Part shown: piece after piece, positions 35,601-47,400 of the stretch
How the letters are laid out: every line of letters begins with the position of its first letter
Position numbering within the stretch: position 1 is the stretch's first letter
NCBI GenBank assembly: GCA_014650475.1
Contig: BMVA01000009.1
Location: 1 to 64,000 of the forward strand
Reading direction: 5' to 3'
Origin: Streptomyces albogriseolus
GTDB taxonomy: Bacteria; Actinomycetota; Actinomycetes; Streptomycetales; Streptomycetaceae
DNA: 64,000 nt
Made by a program: the position numbers and the translations under genes
Notes under the pieces: model-generated
What the model was told of the DNA's origin: nothing
Database searches by the model: none
The model's input: only the letters and a program-made list of their open reading frames with translations

Positions 35601-35870
35601 CAGGGAGTGGGCCAGGGTGAGCGCGTCCGCGGTCCGCTCGGCGAGCGTCACCAGTTCCTGGGCGTCGTGCAGCTGCTGGGAGGCCGCCAGCACGGAGGGC
35701 GCCCCGGCCCCGGCGATCGCCGCGGCCACCACGGCGACGGCGACGACGAGACGGTTGCGTACGTGGGTGGGGCGGCCCTTGCCGACGGTGGGCGTCTGCT
35801 GCGCGTCCCCCGTGAGGGCCGCCTGCTTGTCCTTGCGACGAGGCCGCGTCTTCTGCACCGGTGCTCGCAT
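32658..35870 (-). CDS. cvnA: Conservon sensor histidine kinase (CvnA) with nitrate/nitrite-sensor-like domain
   Basis: About 1070 residues. A first membrane segment lies near 38-60, followed by an external NIT-like helical domain rich in Arg/Asp/Glu (VTLAERTADALTLAHSLADE). A second membrane segment near residue 360, a HAMP domain, and an ATPase domain (LLAELMENATAFSPP and DDGLGLGLYVV) follow, then a 350-residue low-complexity tail rich in Pro, Ala, Glu and Asp. No clear phospho-acceptor His box was confirmed, common in CvnA. ATG 35870 is preferred: the predicted frame reaches 36065, but that part is poorly coding. The ribosome site is weak, so the start is uncertain. Confidence 0.85.
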   Translation of the reverse strand: MRAPVQKTRPRRKDKQAALTGDAQQTPTVGKGRPTHVRNRLVVAVAVVAAAIAGAGAPSVLAASQQLHDAQELVTLAERTADALTLAHSLADERDEVVPYIAAGRPKSKAPSEEHSARVDRQVEELRADEDTSQALRDELDAVAAVRRAALTGKSGPLEAHEAYSDAISQLHRLAARLAEATPPRAGSGAHALTQLDTAVQQAAAARGLLLAALNVPSSTETVIDPVTGLPVTASSTSEADEERRDELTAAALQARVRSDAALADFRDAAPKAARASYDSTVTGPEVDTADEYLEKLTDKPTLSDGELETSTKKLAAALTARIDMMRGVEASLFDQRTKDLAQLRDEDVTELEIRIAILGALLLLAVGVATAMARTLTRPLSVLRRGSARLAGAEDPAAEEPITFTGRNDEFAQVVRSVNALHTHAAGLAQRIATLEADRKHLVGQRQKMADAREELRGELAEATAHMERMRHSIGGTFVNLALRTLGLVERQLGVIEGLEEREDDPDRLATLFKLDHFATVMRRHSENLLVLAGTEHGRQTAGPVPLVDVVRAAVSEIERYERVRIAALPPHAHIAGFAADDLSHLLAELMENATAFSPPDMPVEVSGWLLENGEVMLSVQDEGIGMAEDRLERLNTRLSEFDPEAAYEAESDDGLGLGLYVVARLAHRHGVRVQLRKQKQGGIAAVVVLPDPLLAPATPTAVPASVPGAAHTVSLPGADSEANSNVLRGRGTSGDPLVDLAERSIEARAAAEASTPETPSSETPTTSGAAPGAKNTAEAADTTAAAGAEAEPSAPQAAAPGAATEPAPQAGIPAQPDAEPGQGAPDAPGTPGVDTHHPDAVAGPDGPEAASAASGAHGAVADPEAREAAPGADAPAGAGDVDEARSHDVPPARASEPDAGRTVPAERPAETTMELFIPAQPDGGVRPGAGHEPEVPSAPAPGGPAPDNAPEPGDPAPRPSLAGDAEGGPEHARVADGPVDEEPVTAKGLPKRTPKITAPVAPPRPRSGSVDAEALRRRLGGFRQGADAGRRDVEAELAAERSRGDRTPSGTDATTEEATGGTVEEASS

Positions 35871-36265
35871 TCCTGACTCGTGTACCCGTGGGCTCGGGTG
35901 ACGCTCCGTCAACAGGCGCGGGCGCTTCCCCCGAGCCGCTGGCCGCGCTCGGACAGTGAGGCGCCCCCAACGCTCCCCGACCCTCCCAGTGGCCGTGGAC
36001 AGTGGATGCGCATCACCTGACCCGCCACTCGAAGGAGTGAACATCGGAGGCGAGTTGAGGGGCAAGTTCCGTTGTGCCCCGCAGCGGACCTGCGCGGTAC
36101 GCCGGTTGGACGTCTGCGGCGGGCGGTGGCAATATTCGCCGCCACGCCTTCCCTTAGCCCTCCATTCCCTGCCAAATCAGACCCGTGACCTGCGCGCTCA
36201 TGAAGAATGGGCGGCTGTTGCCGGGCTCCGGCGGTCGTTGTGGAGAGCTCGTGCAGACTGGCCGG
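35871..36265. other. Divergent intergenic region, conservon / PP2C-like gene
   Basis: A gap of nearly 400 bp without a convincing gene. It should carry promoters for the conservon operon on one strand and the PP2C-like gene on the other, but no sigma consensus or operator could be placed with confidence. Confidence 0.4.
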
Positions 36266-37045
36266 ATGCGCACGGAGCTAGTTTCGGAACCCGGTGATCC
36301 AGGGCGCCCCAACGAGGACTTCGCGAGCGTCGCGCTCCCGGCCTCCGGACAGGGCGGCGCGCTCGTGGTCCTGGACGGTGTCACGCCGCCGCCGGACGGG
36401 GGCGGCTGTCTGCATTCGGTGCCCTGGTTCACCGCCCGGCTGGGCGGCGCGCTGACCGAACTGACCGTTTCCCTCCCGGATGTTCCGCCGGCCGGGCTGC
36501 TGTCCCGGGGCATCGCGCGCACGGCCGAGAGCCATGCCGCGACCTGTGACCTTTCTCACCCACGAACGCCGCAGGCGACCGTGGTGCTGGCCCGCTGGTC
36601 ACCCGGCTCGGTGGACTGTCTGGTGCTGTCCGACTCGGTCCTGCTGGTCGAGTCGCCGGACGGCACGGTCACAGCGGTCAGGGACGACCGGCTGGACCGG
36701 CTGCCCCGGTCGGCCTTGTCGAGCCACACGGTCGTGGACACGACGCTGCGCAACAAGGAGGGCGGCTTCTTCACCGCCGCGGCCGACCCGTCGGTGTCGT
36801 CACGCGCCGTCACCGTCTCCCTGCCCCGGGGCCGGGTGCGCGCCCTGACGGCGCTGACGGACGGCGCGACGCGCTGGGTGGACCGGTTCGGGGAGGGCGA
36901 CTGGGCGGACTGCGTCGCCGTGATCCGCGAGGAGGGTGCGCGGGGCCTGGTGCGGCGCGTCCGCGCCCTGGAGCGGGACCGCCCGCTCGGAGGCAAGACC
37001 CACGACGACGCGACGGTCGTCCACGTCGAGCTGCCGCCGGCCTGA
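36266..37045 (+). CDS. PP2C-like (integrin-linked-type) phosphatase protein
   Basis: A 259-residue protein with PP2C-like organisation: SEPGDPGRPNEDFA near the start, ALVVLDGVTPPPDGG with the Asp-Gly of motif 2, and KTHDDATVVHVEL near the end. It should dephosphorylate Ser/Thr, though some metal-ligand spacing differs from classical enzymes, so activity is not certain. ATG 36266 is used; GTG 36251 is possible. It lies alone, divergent from the conservon. Confidence 0.6.
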   Translation: MRTELVSEPGDPGRPNEDFASVALPASGQGGALVVLDGVTPPPDGGGCLHSVPWFTARLGGALTELTVSLPDVPPAGLLSRGIARTAESHAATCDLSHPRTPQATVVLARWSPGSVDCLVLSDSVLLVESPDGTVTAVRDDRLDRLPRSALSSHTVVDTTLRNKEGGFFTAAADPSVSSRAVTVSLPRGRVRALTALTDGATRWVDRFGEGDWADCVAVIREEGARGLVRRVRALERDRPLGGKTHDDATVVHVELPPA

Positions 37046-37276
37046 CGAGGTCACCCGCCCGGGCGGACCGGCGACCCGACCGGACCAGTGCTCCCGCGGT
37101 CACTTTGCCGTCACGGCGCCGACACCCCCCCTGAGGGGCGCGGGGAACTGCGCGATCAGCCCCCCACCGGGCCGCAGGCGAGGCGACGGCGCCTGCGTCG
37201 GCCGGGCCGGTACGGCCGCCGGCCGCCCGGGCCGAACGCGGGGCGAGCCCCGTGGAAAACCCCGGCCCCGGGGGGC
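37046..37276. repeat. GC-rich intergenic region with dispersed Streptomyces repeat motif
   Basis: Between convergent genes. The stretch at about 37131-37187 (core AGGGGCGCGGGGAACTGCGC) resembles a sequence I recall as abundant downstream of genes in many Streptomyces genomes. It may act as terminator or REP-like element. No gene seen. Confidence 0.4.
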
Positions 37277-37771
37277 CTACTTCTCCGTCCCCCGGTTCAG
37301 CCGGTTCAGCAGCCGCGCCAGTTCGTCGACCTCCGCCGGGTCCCAGTCGGCGAGGCGGCCGGCGTAGCGGGCGCGGCGGGCCTCGCGGACGCGGCTGACG
37401 CGGCGGCGGCCCTCCTCCGTGAGGGTGACGAGCCAGGCGCGGCCGTCGGCGGGATCGGGCTCGCGGCCCACGAGTCCGAGCTGCTCCAGGGCGCGCAGCT
37501 GGCGCGACATCGTGGCCTTGCCGACGCCGATGTACGCGGCGAGTTCGGTGGCCCGCTGCCGCCCGCACTCCTCCAGACGGACCAGCAGCCCGTACGCGGA
37601 CGGCTCCAGGTCGGGGTGCACCTCGCGCGCCATCTCCCCCTGGCTGGCCCGGGCGCGCCGCAGCAGGACCGTCAACTCGCGTTCCAGCGCCAGGAACGCG
37701 GGCTGTTCCACACCGGACGCGGGCTCCGGCGAGGCGGCGCGGTCCCCGCCGCCCTTTCCGTCTTCGTGCAC
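37277..37771 (-). CDS. MarR-family transcriptional regulator
   Basis: A 164-residue winged helix: LERELTVLLRRARASQGEMA, then ELAAYIGVGKATMSRQLRAL as HTH and DPADGRAWLVTLTEEG as wing. GTG start with AGGGG nearby; about 15 N-terminal residues precede the fold. The neighbouring divergent GH25 gene, about 230 bp away, is a possible target, but no operator was identified. Confidence 0.85.
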   Translation of the reverse strand: MHEDGKGGGDRAASPEPASGVEQPAFLALERELTVLLRRARASQGEMAREVHPDLEPSAYGLLVRLEECGRQRATELAAYIGVGKATMSRQLRALEQLGLVGREPDPADGRAWLVTLTEEGRRRVSRVREARRARYAGRLADWDPAEVDELARLLNRLNRGTEK

Positions 37772-37998
37772 GTTGGCCCCTGCCTCGGTTTCCCGTTCTG
37801 AAAGTTCTGGCCGAGTGGCGGCGTCGCCCCAGCTCCACCAGTATTTCGCAGGCGTAGACCAACGGCAGTGCGCGGCGATCCCGCCCGCCGCCGCGGTCGG
37901 CGCCCGCAGTTTCTCTACCAGGCCATTACGTGGCATGCCCACTACATGCGATGTGGGTCACATTCCGGGTTCGCCCCAAGACCGTTCGGAGATGCGTC

Positions 37999-38829
37999 AT
38001 GCCTGTGCACAGATCCCGCCTCGTCCGCATACGCGCGCTCGGCACCGCCGGCGTCGTCCTGCTCGCGCTGCTCGCCCTGCCGCAGACCTCCGCCGTCGCC
38101 GACGGCGCCGCCCCCTCCGTCCCGCCGCGCGGCTCCGCCCACATGGGCATGGGCGTCCTCGCCCACGACGGCCAGGCCGGCCTGCCCACCGCCCGCTCCA
38201 CCCAGACGGAGGGCGTGGACGTCTCCAGCCACCAGGGCAACGTCGCCTGGACCACCCTGTGGAACAGCGGGGTGCGCTGGGCCTACGCCAAGGCCACGGA
38301 GGGCACGTACTACACCAACCCGTACCACGCGCAGCAGTACAACGGCTCCTACGACGTCGGCATGGTCCGCGGCGCCTACCACTTCGCCACCCCCGACACC
38401 ACGAGCGGCGCCGCCCAGGCGGACTACTTCGTGGACCGCGGGGGCGCCTGGTCCGCCGACGGACGCACCCTGCCCGGCGTCCTGGACATCGAGTGGAACC
38501 CGTACGGCGACGACTGCTACGGCAAGTCGGCGAGCTCGATGGTGAGCTGGATCCGCGACTTCCTCGACCGCTACCGCGCCCGCACCGGCCGCGACGCCGT
38601 CATCTACACCGCCACCAGCTGGTGGAAGCAGTGCACCGGCAACTACGCCGGCTTCGCCTCCACCACCCCGCTGTGGATCGCCCGGTACGCCTCCACCGTC
38701 GGGGAACTGCCCGCCGGCTGGACCACGTACACGATGTGGCAGTACACCTCGACCGGTCCGACGGTCGGCGACCACGACCGCTTCAACGGCACCCTCGACG
38801 GGGTGCGGATCTTCGCCGCCGGGAGCTGA
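37999..38829 (+). CDS. Secreted GH25 muramidase (lysozyme)
   Basis: A 276-residue exported enzyme: signal peptide to about residue 35 (ALLALPQTSAVADG), then a complete GH25 domain with catalytic acidic residues in EGVDVSSHQGNVAW and VLDIEWNPYG, and the terminal YTMWQYTSTG. It cleaves the MurNAc-GlcNAc bond of peptidoglycan. ATG chosen with GGAG 7 bases upstream; an upstream in-frame start would spoil the signal peptide. Confidence 0.9.
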   Translation: MPVHRSRLVRIRALGTAGVVLLALLALPQTSAVADGAAPSVPPRGSAHMGMGVLAHDGQAGLPTARSTQTEGVDVSSHQGNVAWTTLWNSGVRWAYAKATEGTYYTNPYHAQQYNGSYDVGMVRGAYHFATPDTTSGAAQADYFVDRGGAWSADGRTLPGVLDIEWNPYGDDCYGKSASSMVSWIRDFLDRYRARTGRDAVIYTATSWWKQCTGNYAGFASTTPLWIARYASTVGELPAGWTTYTMWQYTSTGPTVGDHDRFNGTLDGVRIFAAGS

Positions 38830-38843
38830 CCCGGGCGGCGGCA

Positions 38844-38886
38844 CGGGAAAGGTCCGGGCCTCCCTCACGGAGCCCGGGCCTTCCCG
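38844..38886. terminator. Bidirectional terminator
   Basis: CGGGAAAGGTCCGGGCCTCC and the following inverse, with one bulge, form a long hairpin with a short loop between the convergent muramidase and lon genes. Confidence 0.75.
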
Positions 38887-38901
38887 ATCCGGCCGCATCG
38901 G

Positions 38902-41316
<2,415 letters not shown>

Positions 41317-41338
41317 GATCTCCCCTTCGGCAGTCAAG

Positions 41339-41357
41339 TTGAGCTACATCGACTCAA
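41339..41357. promoter_or_regulatory. HAIR element (HspR operator) of lon
   Basis: TTGAG-N9-CTCAA is present (TTGAGCTACATCGACTCAA), matching the core of the HspR inverted repeat CTTGAGT-N7-ACTCAAG. HspR is known to repress dnaK, clpB and lon in Streptomyces. The position, just before the lon start, is right. Confidence 0.75.
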
Positions 41358-41466
41358 TGCAGGGGAGTCGCCGAATGTTCCCGGGGCCACGTTCGCTCTG
41401 AGCGATCAACGGACCCGGCTCCGCGGACCTGGATCACCGCCAACGAGCACCTGCCAGGATGAACGC

Positions 41467-42156
41467 ATGTCCACCCCCTACGGCATTCCCGAAGCTCCCG
41501 AAGTCCTGGACCGTCGCGAGGGCCCGTACGGCGAGGTCGTCCTGCGCAGGCACGGCGGTCTGCTGCAGATCATCGCCAACGGATGCTTCCTGATGGACAC
41601 CTCCGACGGGCGCTCCGAGCGGCTTCTGGTGGACGCGGCCCTCGCGGCCCTGGACCCGGGGGCGGCGGACCCCGCGGTGCTGATCGGCGGACTGGGCGTC
41701 GGCTTCTCCCTGACGCACGCGGCCGCGCAGGCCCGCTGGGGGCGGATCGCGGTCGTGGAGCGGGAGCCCGCGATCATCGGGTGGCACCGCTCGGGCCCGC
41801 TGGCCGAGCTCTCCGGCGCGGCGCTCGCCGACCCCCGGACGGAGATCGTCGAGCAGGACCTGGTCGCCTATGTCAAAGAGACGTCCGACACATTCGACGC
41901 GCTGTGTCTCGACATCGACAACGGACCCGACTGGACCGTCGACGAGGGCAACGAGGGGCTCTACTCGCCGGACGGACTCGCCGCGTGTGCAAGGGTGTTG
42001 AAGCCGCGCGGGGTCCTCGCGGTATGGTCCGCAAAGCCTTCACCGGAATTCGAGGGAACCTTGCGGAATGCCGGGTTCCGGCAGGTGCGTACCGAAGAGA
42101 TCCCCGTTGCCCGGGGCGTTCCGGACGTCGTGCACATCGGCGTCCGCCCTGGATAG
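41467..42156 (+). CDS. Spermidine-synthase-like methyltransferase-fold protein
   Basis: A 229-residue Rossmann protein: AVLIGGLGVGFSLTHAAAQ, VVEREPAIIGWH and DALCLDIDNGPDWTV. This pattern follows spermidine synthases but lacks the tetramerisation region, so binding of decarboxylated AdoMet and putrescine is not assured. It is divergent from lon. Followed 126 bp later by the two-component operon. Confidence 0.7.
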   Translation: MSTPYGIPEAPEVLDRREGPYGEVVLRRHGGLLQIIANGCFLMDTSDGRSERLLVDAALAALDPGAADPAVLIGGLGVGFSLTHAAAQARWGRIAVVEREPAIIGWHRSGPLAELSGAALADPRTEIVEQDLVAYVKETSDTFDALCLDIDNGPDWTVDEGNEGLYSPDGLAACARVLKPRGVLAVWSAKPSPEFEGTLRNAGFRQVRTEEIPVARGVPDVVHIGVRPG

Positions 42157-42281
42157 CAAACCCGTGGTGGCTCCCCGTACGCTGCTGCCCTGACGCGGAT
42201 CATTCAAGCGTCGATCGCAGTGATGCGCAGACGACGGATCACCCCACGGATTCCGGAAAAAGCACACCTCAGGGGCGGGCG

Positions 42282-43022
42282 ATGGAGCAGACACAGACCT
42301 CCCACAACGGCACGGCGGCGACCACCCCCGGCGCGCAGCGCAGGGTCCTGGTGGTCGAGGACGACGCGACGATCGTGGACGCCATCGCGACCCGCCTGCG
42401 TGCCGAGGGATTCCTGGTGCAAACGGCGGGCGACGGCCCGTCCGCGGTGGACACGGCGGAGGCCTGGCAGCCCGACCTGCTGATCCTCGACATCATGCTG
42501 CCGGGCTTCGACGGTCTGGAGGTCTGCCGGCGCGTGCAGGCCCAGCGGCCGGTGCCGGTGCTGATGCTCACCGCGCGCGACGACGAGACCGACATGCTGG
42601 TGGGCCTCGGCGTCGGCGCCGACGACTACATGACCAAGCCGTTCTCCATGCGCGAGCTGGCGGCCCGGGTGCACGTGCTGCTGCGCCGCATGGAGCGCGC
42701 GGCCCTCGCGGCCACCACCCCGCGCAGCGGCATCCTGCGCCTGGGCGAGCTGGAGATCGACCACGCCCAGCGCCGGGTGCGCGTGCGCAGCGAGGACGTC
42801 CATCTGACGCCCACCGAGTTCGACCTCCTGGTGTGCCTGGCCAACACCCCCCGCGCGGTGCTCTCCCGTGAGCAGCTGCTGGCCGAGGTGTGGGACTGGG
42901 CGGACGCCTCCGGCACCCGGACCGTGGACAGCCACATCAAGGCGCTGCGCCGGAAGATCGGCGCCGAGCGCATCCGCACCGTGCACGGCGTGGGCTACGC
43001 CCTGGAGACGCCGACGCCATGA
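42282..43022 (+). CDS. Response regulator, OmpR/PhoB family
   Basis: A 246-residue regulator: receiver domain VLVVEDDATIVD, phosphoacceptor Asp in LLILDIMLPGFDG, Lys in DDYMTKPFSM, and a winged-helix domain with HLTPTEFDLLVCLA and TVDSHIKALRRKIG. Its stop overlaps the kinase start by 4 bp. The signal and regulon are unknown; the location next to sucA suggests central metabolism only by proximity. Confidence 0.92.
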   Translation: MEQTQTSHNGTAATTPGAQRRVLVVEDDATIVDAIATRLRAEGFLVQTAGDGPSAVDTAEAWQPDLLILDIMLPGFDGLEVCRRVQAQRPVPVLMLTARDDETDMLVGLGVGADDYMTKPFSMRELAARVHVLLRRMERAALAATTPRSGILRLGELEIDHAQRRVRVRSEDVHLTPTEFDLLVCLANTPRAVLSREQLLAEVWDWADASGTRTVDSHIKALRRKIGAERIRTVHGVGYALETPTP

Positions 43023-44128
43023 GCGGGGGTCCGGGGGGACGCGGACAGCGGAAGAAGCAGCCCTGGGGCGGTGTGCGCCCGTTCTCGATCAAGACCAAGC
43101 TGGGCGCGCTGGTCGTCGTCTCGGTCCTGATCACCACCGGGCTCTCGGTGATCGCGGTGCACACCAAGACGGAGCTGCGCTTCATCACGGTCTTCTCGAT
43201 GATCGCCACGCTGCTGATCACCCAGTTCGTGGCGCACTCCCTCACCGCCCCGCTGGACGACATGAACGCCGTCGCGCGGTCCATCTCGCACGGCGACTAC
43301 ACCCGCCGGGTGCGCGAGAGCCGCCGCGACGAGCTGGGCGACCTGGCGCAGACGATCAACGTCATGGCCGACGAGCTGGAGGCCCAGGACAGCCAGCGCA
43401 AGGAGCTGGTCGCCAACGTCTCGCACGAGCTGCGCACCCCCATCGCGGGACTGCGCGCGGTGCTGGAGAACATCGTCGACGGCTTCACCGAGGCCGACCC
43501 CGAGACGATGCGCACGGCCCTGAAGCAGACCGAGCGGCTCGGCCGCCTCGTGGAGACGCTGCTGGACCTCTCGCGCCTGGACAGCGGCGTGGTCCCGCTG
43601 AAGAAGCGCCGCTTCGAGGTGTGGCCGTATCTGTCGGGCGTGCTGAAGGAGGCCAACATGGTGGCCTCCGCCCGCGCGAGCATGGCCTCCGGCTCCGGCA
43701 GCCACACCCGTACGGACGTGCATCTGCACCTGGACGTCTCGCCGCCCGAGCTGGTGGCGCACGCCGACCCGGAGCGGATCCACCAGGTGGTCGCCAATCT
43801 GATCGACAACGCGGTCAAGCACAGCCCCCCGCACGGCAGGGTGACCGTGCGGGCCCGGCGGGGCGCCGAGCCGGAGTCGCTGGAGCTGGAGGTGCTGGAC
43901 GAGGGTCCGGGCATCCCGCGCACGGAGTGGCGCCGGGTCTTCGAGCGGTTCAACCGCGGCAGCGTCAACCGGCCGCACGGCCCCGGCAGCGACGGCGGCA
44001 CCGGGCTGGGCCTCGCGATCGCCCGCTGGGCCGTGGATCTGCACGGAGGCCGGATCGGGGTGGCGGAATCCGAGCGCGGTTGCCGGATTCTGATCACTCT
44101 TCCGGGCCCCTCCTCTGTGCCAAGTTGA
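43019..44128 (+). CDS. Sensor histidine kinase (HAMP-HisKA-HATPase)
   Basis: A 369-residue kinase. Two close membrane segments (about 28-70) with almost no outside loop, HAMP, HisKA H-box VANVSHELRTPIAG, N-box QVVANLIDNAVKHSPP and G-box GGTGLGLAIARWAV are all present. The very short external loop suggests sensing within the membrane or of cell-wall stress. ATG overlaps the regulator stop. Confidence 0.92.
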   Translation: MSGGPGGRGQRKKQPWGGVRPFSIKTKLGALVVVSVLITTGLSVIAVHTKTELRFITVFSMIATLLITQFVAHSLTAPLDDMNAVARSISHGDYTRRVRESRRDELGDLAQTINVMADELEAQDSQRKELVANVSHELRTPIAGLRAVLENIVDGFTEADPETMRTALKQTERLGRLVETLLDLSRLDSGVVPLKKRRFEVWPYLSGVLKEANMVASARASMASGSGSHTRTDVHLHLDVSPPELVAHADPERIHQVVANLIDNAVKHSPPHGRVTVRARRGAEPESLELEVLDEGPGIPRTEWRRVFERFNRGSVNRPHGPGSDGGTGLGLAIARWAVDLHGGRIGVAESERGCRILITLPGPSSVPS

Positions 44129-44419
44129 CGTAAAGTTCGAACCGGAGCCTCAAGATCCATCTGCGTTCGCCCTGGCGGACACGTGTGATCAGGCACAGGC
44201 CCGCGCGCGGGGCGCGACGGGCCCTGGTCGAGCGATGCCTGATACCGTCGGAAGAAGCGGAACCTCGCTTGTTTCCCGCCAATTCCAGCGCCGAAACACC
44301 CGCTGAGATGTGATGTGCACGACGTTGCACGGGCCCGGCCTGACCTTCTCGCGCGGGGAGGCGTAGCCTTTATTTCCGCTGTCCATCATCTTGCGAAGCG
44401 GAAGAGGGCGGTTGACGCC
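44129..44419. other. Intergenic region upstream of the KGD/SucA gene
   Basis: About 290 bp likely holding the promoter of the large dehydrogenase gene. An upstream open frame extension to 44315 exists but lacks coding character. No clear -35/-10 was identified. Confidence 0.4.
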
Positions 44420-47400
44420 GTGTCGCCACAGTCCCCCAGTAACTCGAGCATCTCGACCGACACCGACCAAGCGGGCAAGAACCCCGCTGCGGCCTTCGGT
44501 GCCAACGAATGGCTCGTCGACGAGATCTACCAGCAGTACCTCCAGGACCCGAACTCGGTGGACCGAGCCTGGTGGGACTTCTTCGCCGACTACAAGCCGG
44601 GCGCTCCCGCGTCCCCGGCTCCGGCGGGTGACGCGGCCGCGGGGGCCGCGGTGACCCCCACCGCTCCGTCCCAGCCGGCCGCGCCCGCGAACGCCCAGGC
44701 GCCCGCGAAGACCCAGGCGCCCGCGCCGGCCGCGCAGCCCGCCCCGGCCTCCAAGGCCCCGGCCCAGGCTCAGGCCCCGGCCCAGCCGGCGAAGCAGGCC
44801 GCTCCCGCCGCCAAGCCGGCCCCGGCCAGGAAGGCCGAGCCCTCGGGCGAGGCGAAGGCCGGCCCCGAGCAGGTCACCCTGCGCGGTCCGTCCGCCGCGG
44901 TGGCGAAGAACATGGACGCCTCGCTGGAGCTGCCCACGGCCACGTCCGTGCGCGCCGTCCCGGTGAAGCTGCTGTTCGACAACCGCATCGTCATCAACAA
45001 CCACCTGAAGCGCGCGCGGGGCGGGAAGATCTCCTTCACGCACCTCATCGGCTACGCCATGGTCCAGGCCATCAAGGCCATGCCGTCGATGAACCACTCG
45101 TACGCCAAGGTGGACGGCAAGCCGACCCTGGTGAAGCCGGAGCACATCAACCTCGGTCTCGCCATCGACCTGGTCAAGCCCAACGGCGACCGCCAGCTCG
45201 TCGTCGCGGCGATCAAGAAGGCCGAGACGCTGAACTTCTTCGAGTTCTGGCAGGCCTACGAGGACATCGTCCGCCGCGCCCGCGACAACAAGCTGACGAT
45301 GGACGACTTCACCGGCGTCACGGTCTCCCTGACCAACCCCGGCGGCCTCGGCACCGTCCACTCCGTGCCGCGCCTCATGCCCGGCCAGTCCGTGATCATG
45401 GGCGTCGGCTCCATGGACTACCCGGCGGAGTTCCAGGGCACCTCCCAGGACACCCTGAACAAGCTCGGCATCTCGAAGGTCATGACGCTCACGTCGACCT
45501 ACGACCACCGGGTGATCCAGGGCGCCGCCTCCGGCGAGTTCCTGCGCCAGGTCGCGAACCTCCTGCTCGGCGAGAACAAGTTCTACGACGAGATCTTCGA
45601 GGCCCTGCGCATCCCCTACGAGCCGGTCCGCTGGCTCAAGGACATCGACGCCAGCCACGACGACGACGTCACCAAGGCCGCCCGGGTCTTCGACCTGATC
45701 CACTCCTACCGGGTCCGCGGCCACGTCATGGCCGACACCGACCCGCTCGAGTACAAGGTCCGCAAGCACCCCGACCTGGACATCGTCGAGCACGGCCTCA
45801 CCCTGTGGGACCTGGAGCGCGAGTTCGCCGTCGGCGGCTTCGCCGGCAAGTCGATGATGAAGCTGCGCGACATCCTCGGCGTGCTCCGCGACTCGTACTG
45901 CCGCACCACCGGCATCGAGTTCATGCACATCCAGGACCCCAAGCAGCGCAAGTGGATCCAGGACCGCGTGGAGCGCGGCCACACCAAGCCGGAGCGCGAG
46001 GAGCAGCTGCGCATCCTGCGCCGGCTGAACGCGGCCGAGGCCTTCGAGACCTTCCTGCAGACCAAGTACGTCGGCCAGAAGCGCTTCTCGCTGGAGGGCG
46101 GCGAGTCCGTCATCCCGCTGCTCGACGCGGTGCTGGACTCGGCCGCCGAGTCCCGCCTGGACGAGGTCGTCATCGGCATGGCCCACCGCGGCCGGCTGAA
46201 CGTGCTGGCCAACATCGTCGGCAAGTCGTACGCGCAGATCTTCCGCGAGTTCGAGGGCAACCTCGACCCGAAGTCGATGCACGGCTCCGGCGACGTGAAG
46301 TACCACCTGGGCGCCGAGGGCACCTTCACCGGCCTGGACGGCGAGCAGATCAAGGTCTCGCTGGTCGCCAACCCCTCGCACCTGGAGGCGGTCGACCCGG
46401 TCCTGGAGGGCGTCGCCCGCGCCAAGCAGGACATCATCAACAAGGGCGGCACGGACTTCACCGTCCTGCCGGTGGCCATCCACGGCGACGCGGCCTTCGC
46501 GGGCCAGGGCGTGGTGGCCGAGACCCTGAACATGTCGCAGCTGCGCGGCTACCGCACCGGCGGCACCGTGCACGTCGTGATCAACAACCAGGTCGGCTTC
46601 ACCGCGGCCCCCGAGTCCTCGCGTTCCTCCATGTACGCGACGGACGTGGCCCGCATGATCGAGGCCCCCATCTTCCACGTGAACGGCGACGACCCGGAGG
46701 CGGTCGTGCGCGTCGCGCGCCTGGCCTTCGAGTTCCGCCAGGCGTTCAACAAGGACGTGGTGATCGACCTCATCTGCTACCGCCGCCGCGGTCACAACGA
46801 GTCGGACAACCCGGCCTTCACCCAGCCGCTGATGTACGACCTGATCGACAAGAAGCGCTCGGTGCGCAAGCTGTACACCGAGTCCCTGATCGGTCGCGGC
46901 GACATCACCCTGGAAGAGGCCGAGCAGGCGCTTCAGGACTACCAGGGCCAGCTGGAGAAGGTCTTCACGGAGGTCCGCGAGGCCACCTCGCAGCCGTCCA
47001 CGGTCGCTCCGTCCGACCCGCAGGCCGAGTTCCCGGTCGCCGTGAACACCGCGGTGAGCACGGAGATCGTGAAGCGGATCGCCGAGTCGCAGGTGAACAT
47101 CCCCGACCACATCACCGTCCACCCGCGTCTGCTGCCGCAGCTCCAGCGCCGGGCGTCGATGGTCGAGGACGGCACCATCGACTGGGGCATGGGCGAGACC
47201 CTGGCCTTCGGCTCGCTGCTGCTGGAGGGCGTCCCGGTCCGGCTCGCCGGCCAGGACTCCCAGCGCGGCACCTTCGGCCAGCGTCACGCGGTCATCATCG
47301 ACCGTGAGACGGGCGAGGAGTACACGCCGCTTCAGTACCTCTCCGAGGACCAGGCGCGGCTGAACGTCTACAACTCCCTGCTGTCCGAGTACGCGGCCAT

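Noticed and set aside
32952-35876. A 974-residue open frame antisense to cvnA
   Set aside because: Shadow of the histidine kinase; Gly/Arg/Val/Asp-rich with no recognisable fold or ribosome site.
37930-37998. Upstream start for the GH25 muramidase
   Set aside because: It would add a stretch before a clear signal peptide; the ATG at 37999 has a good ribosome site.
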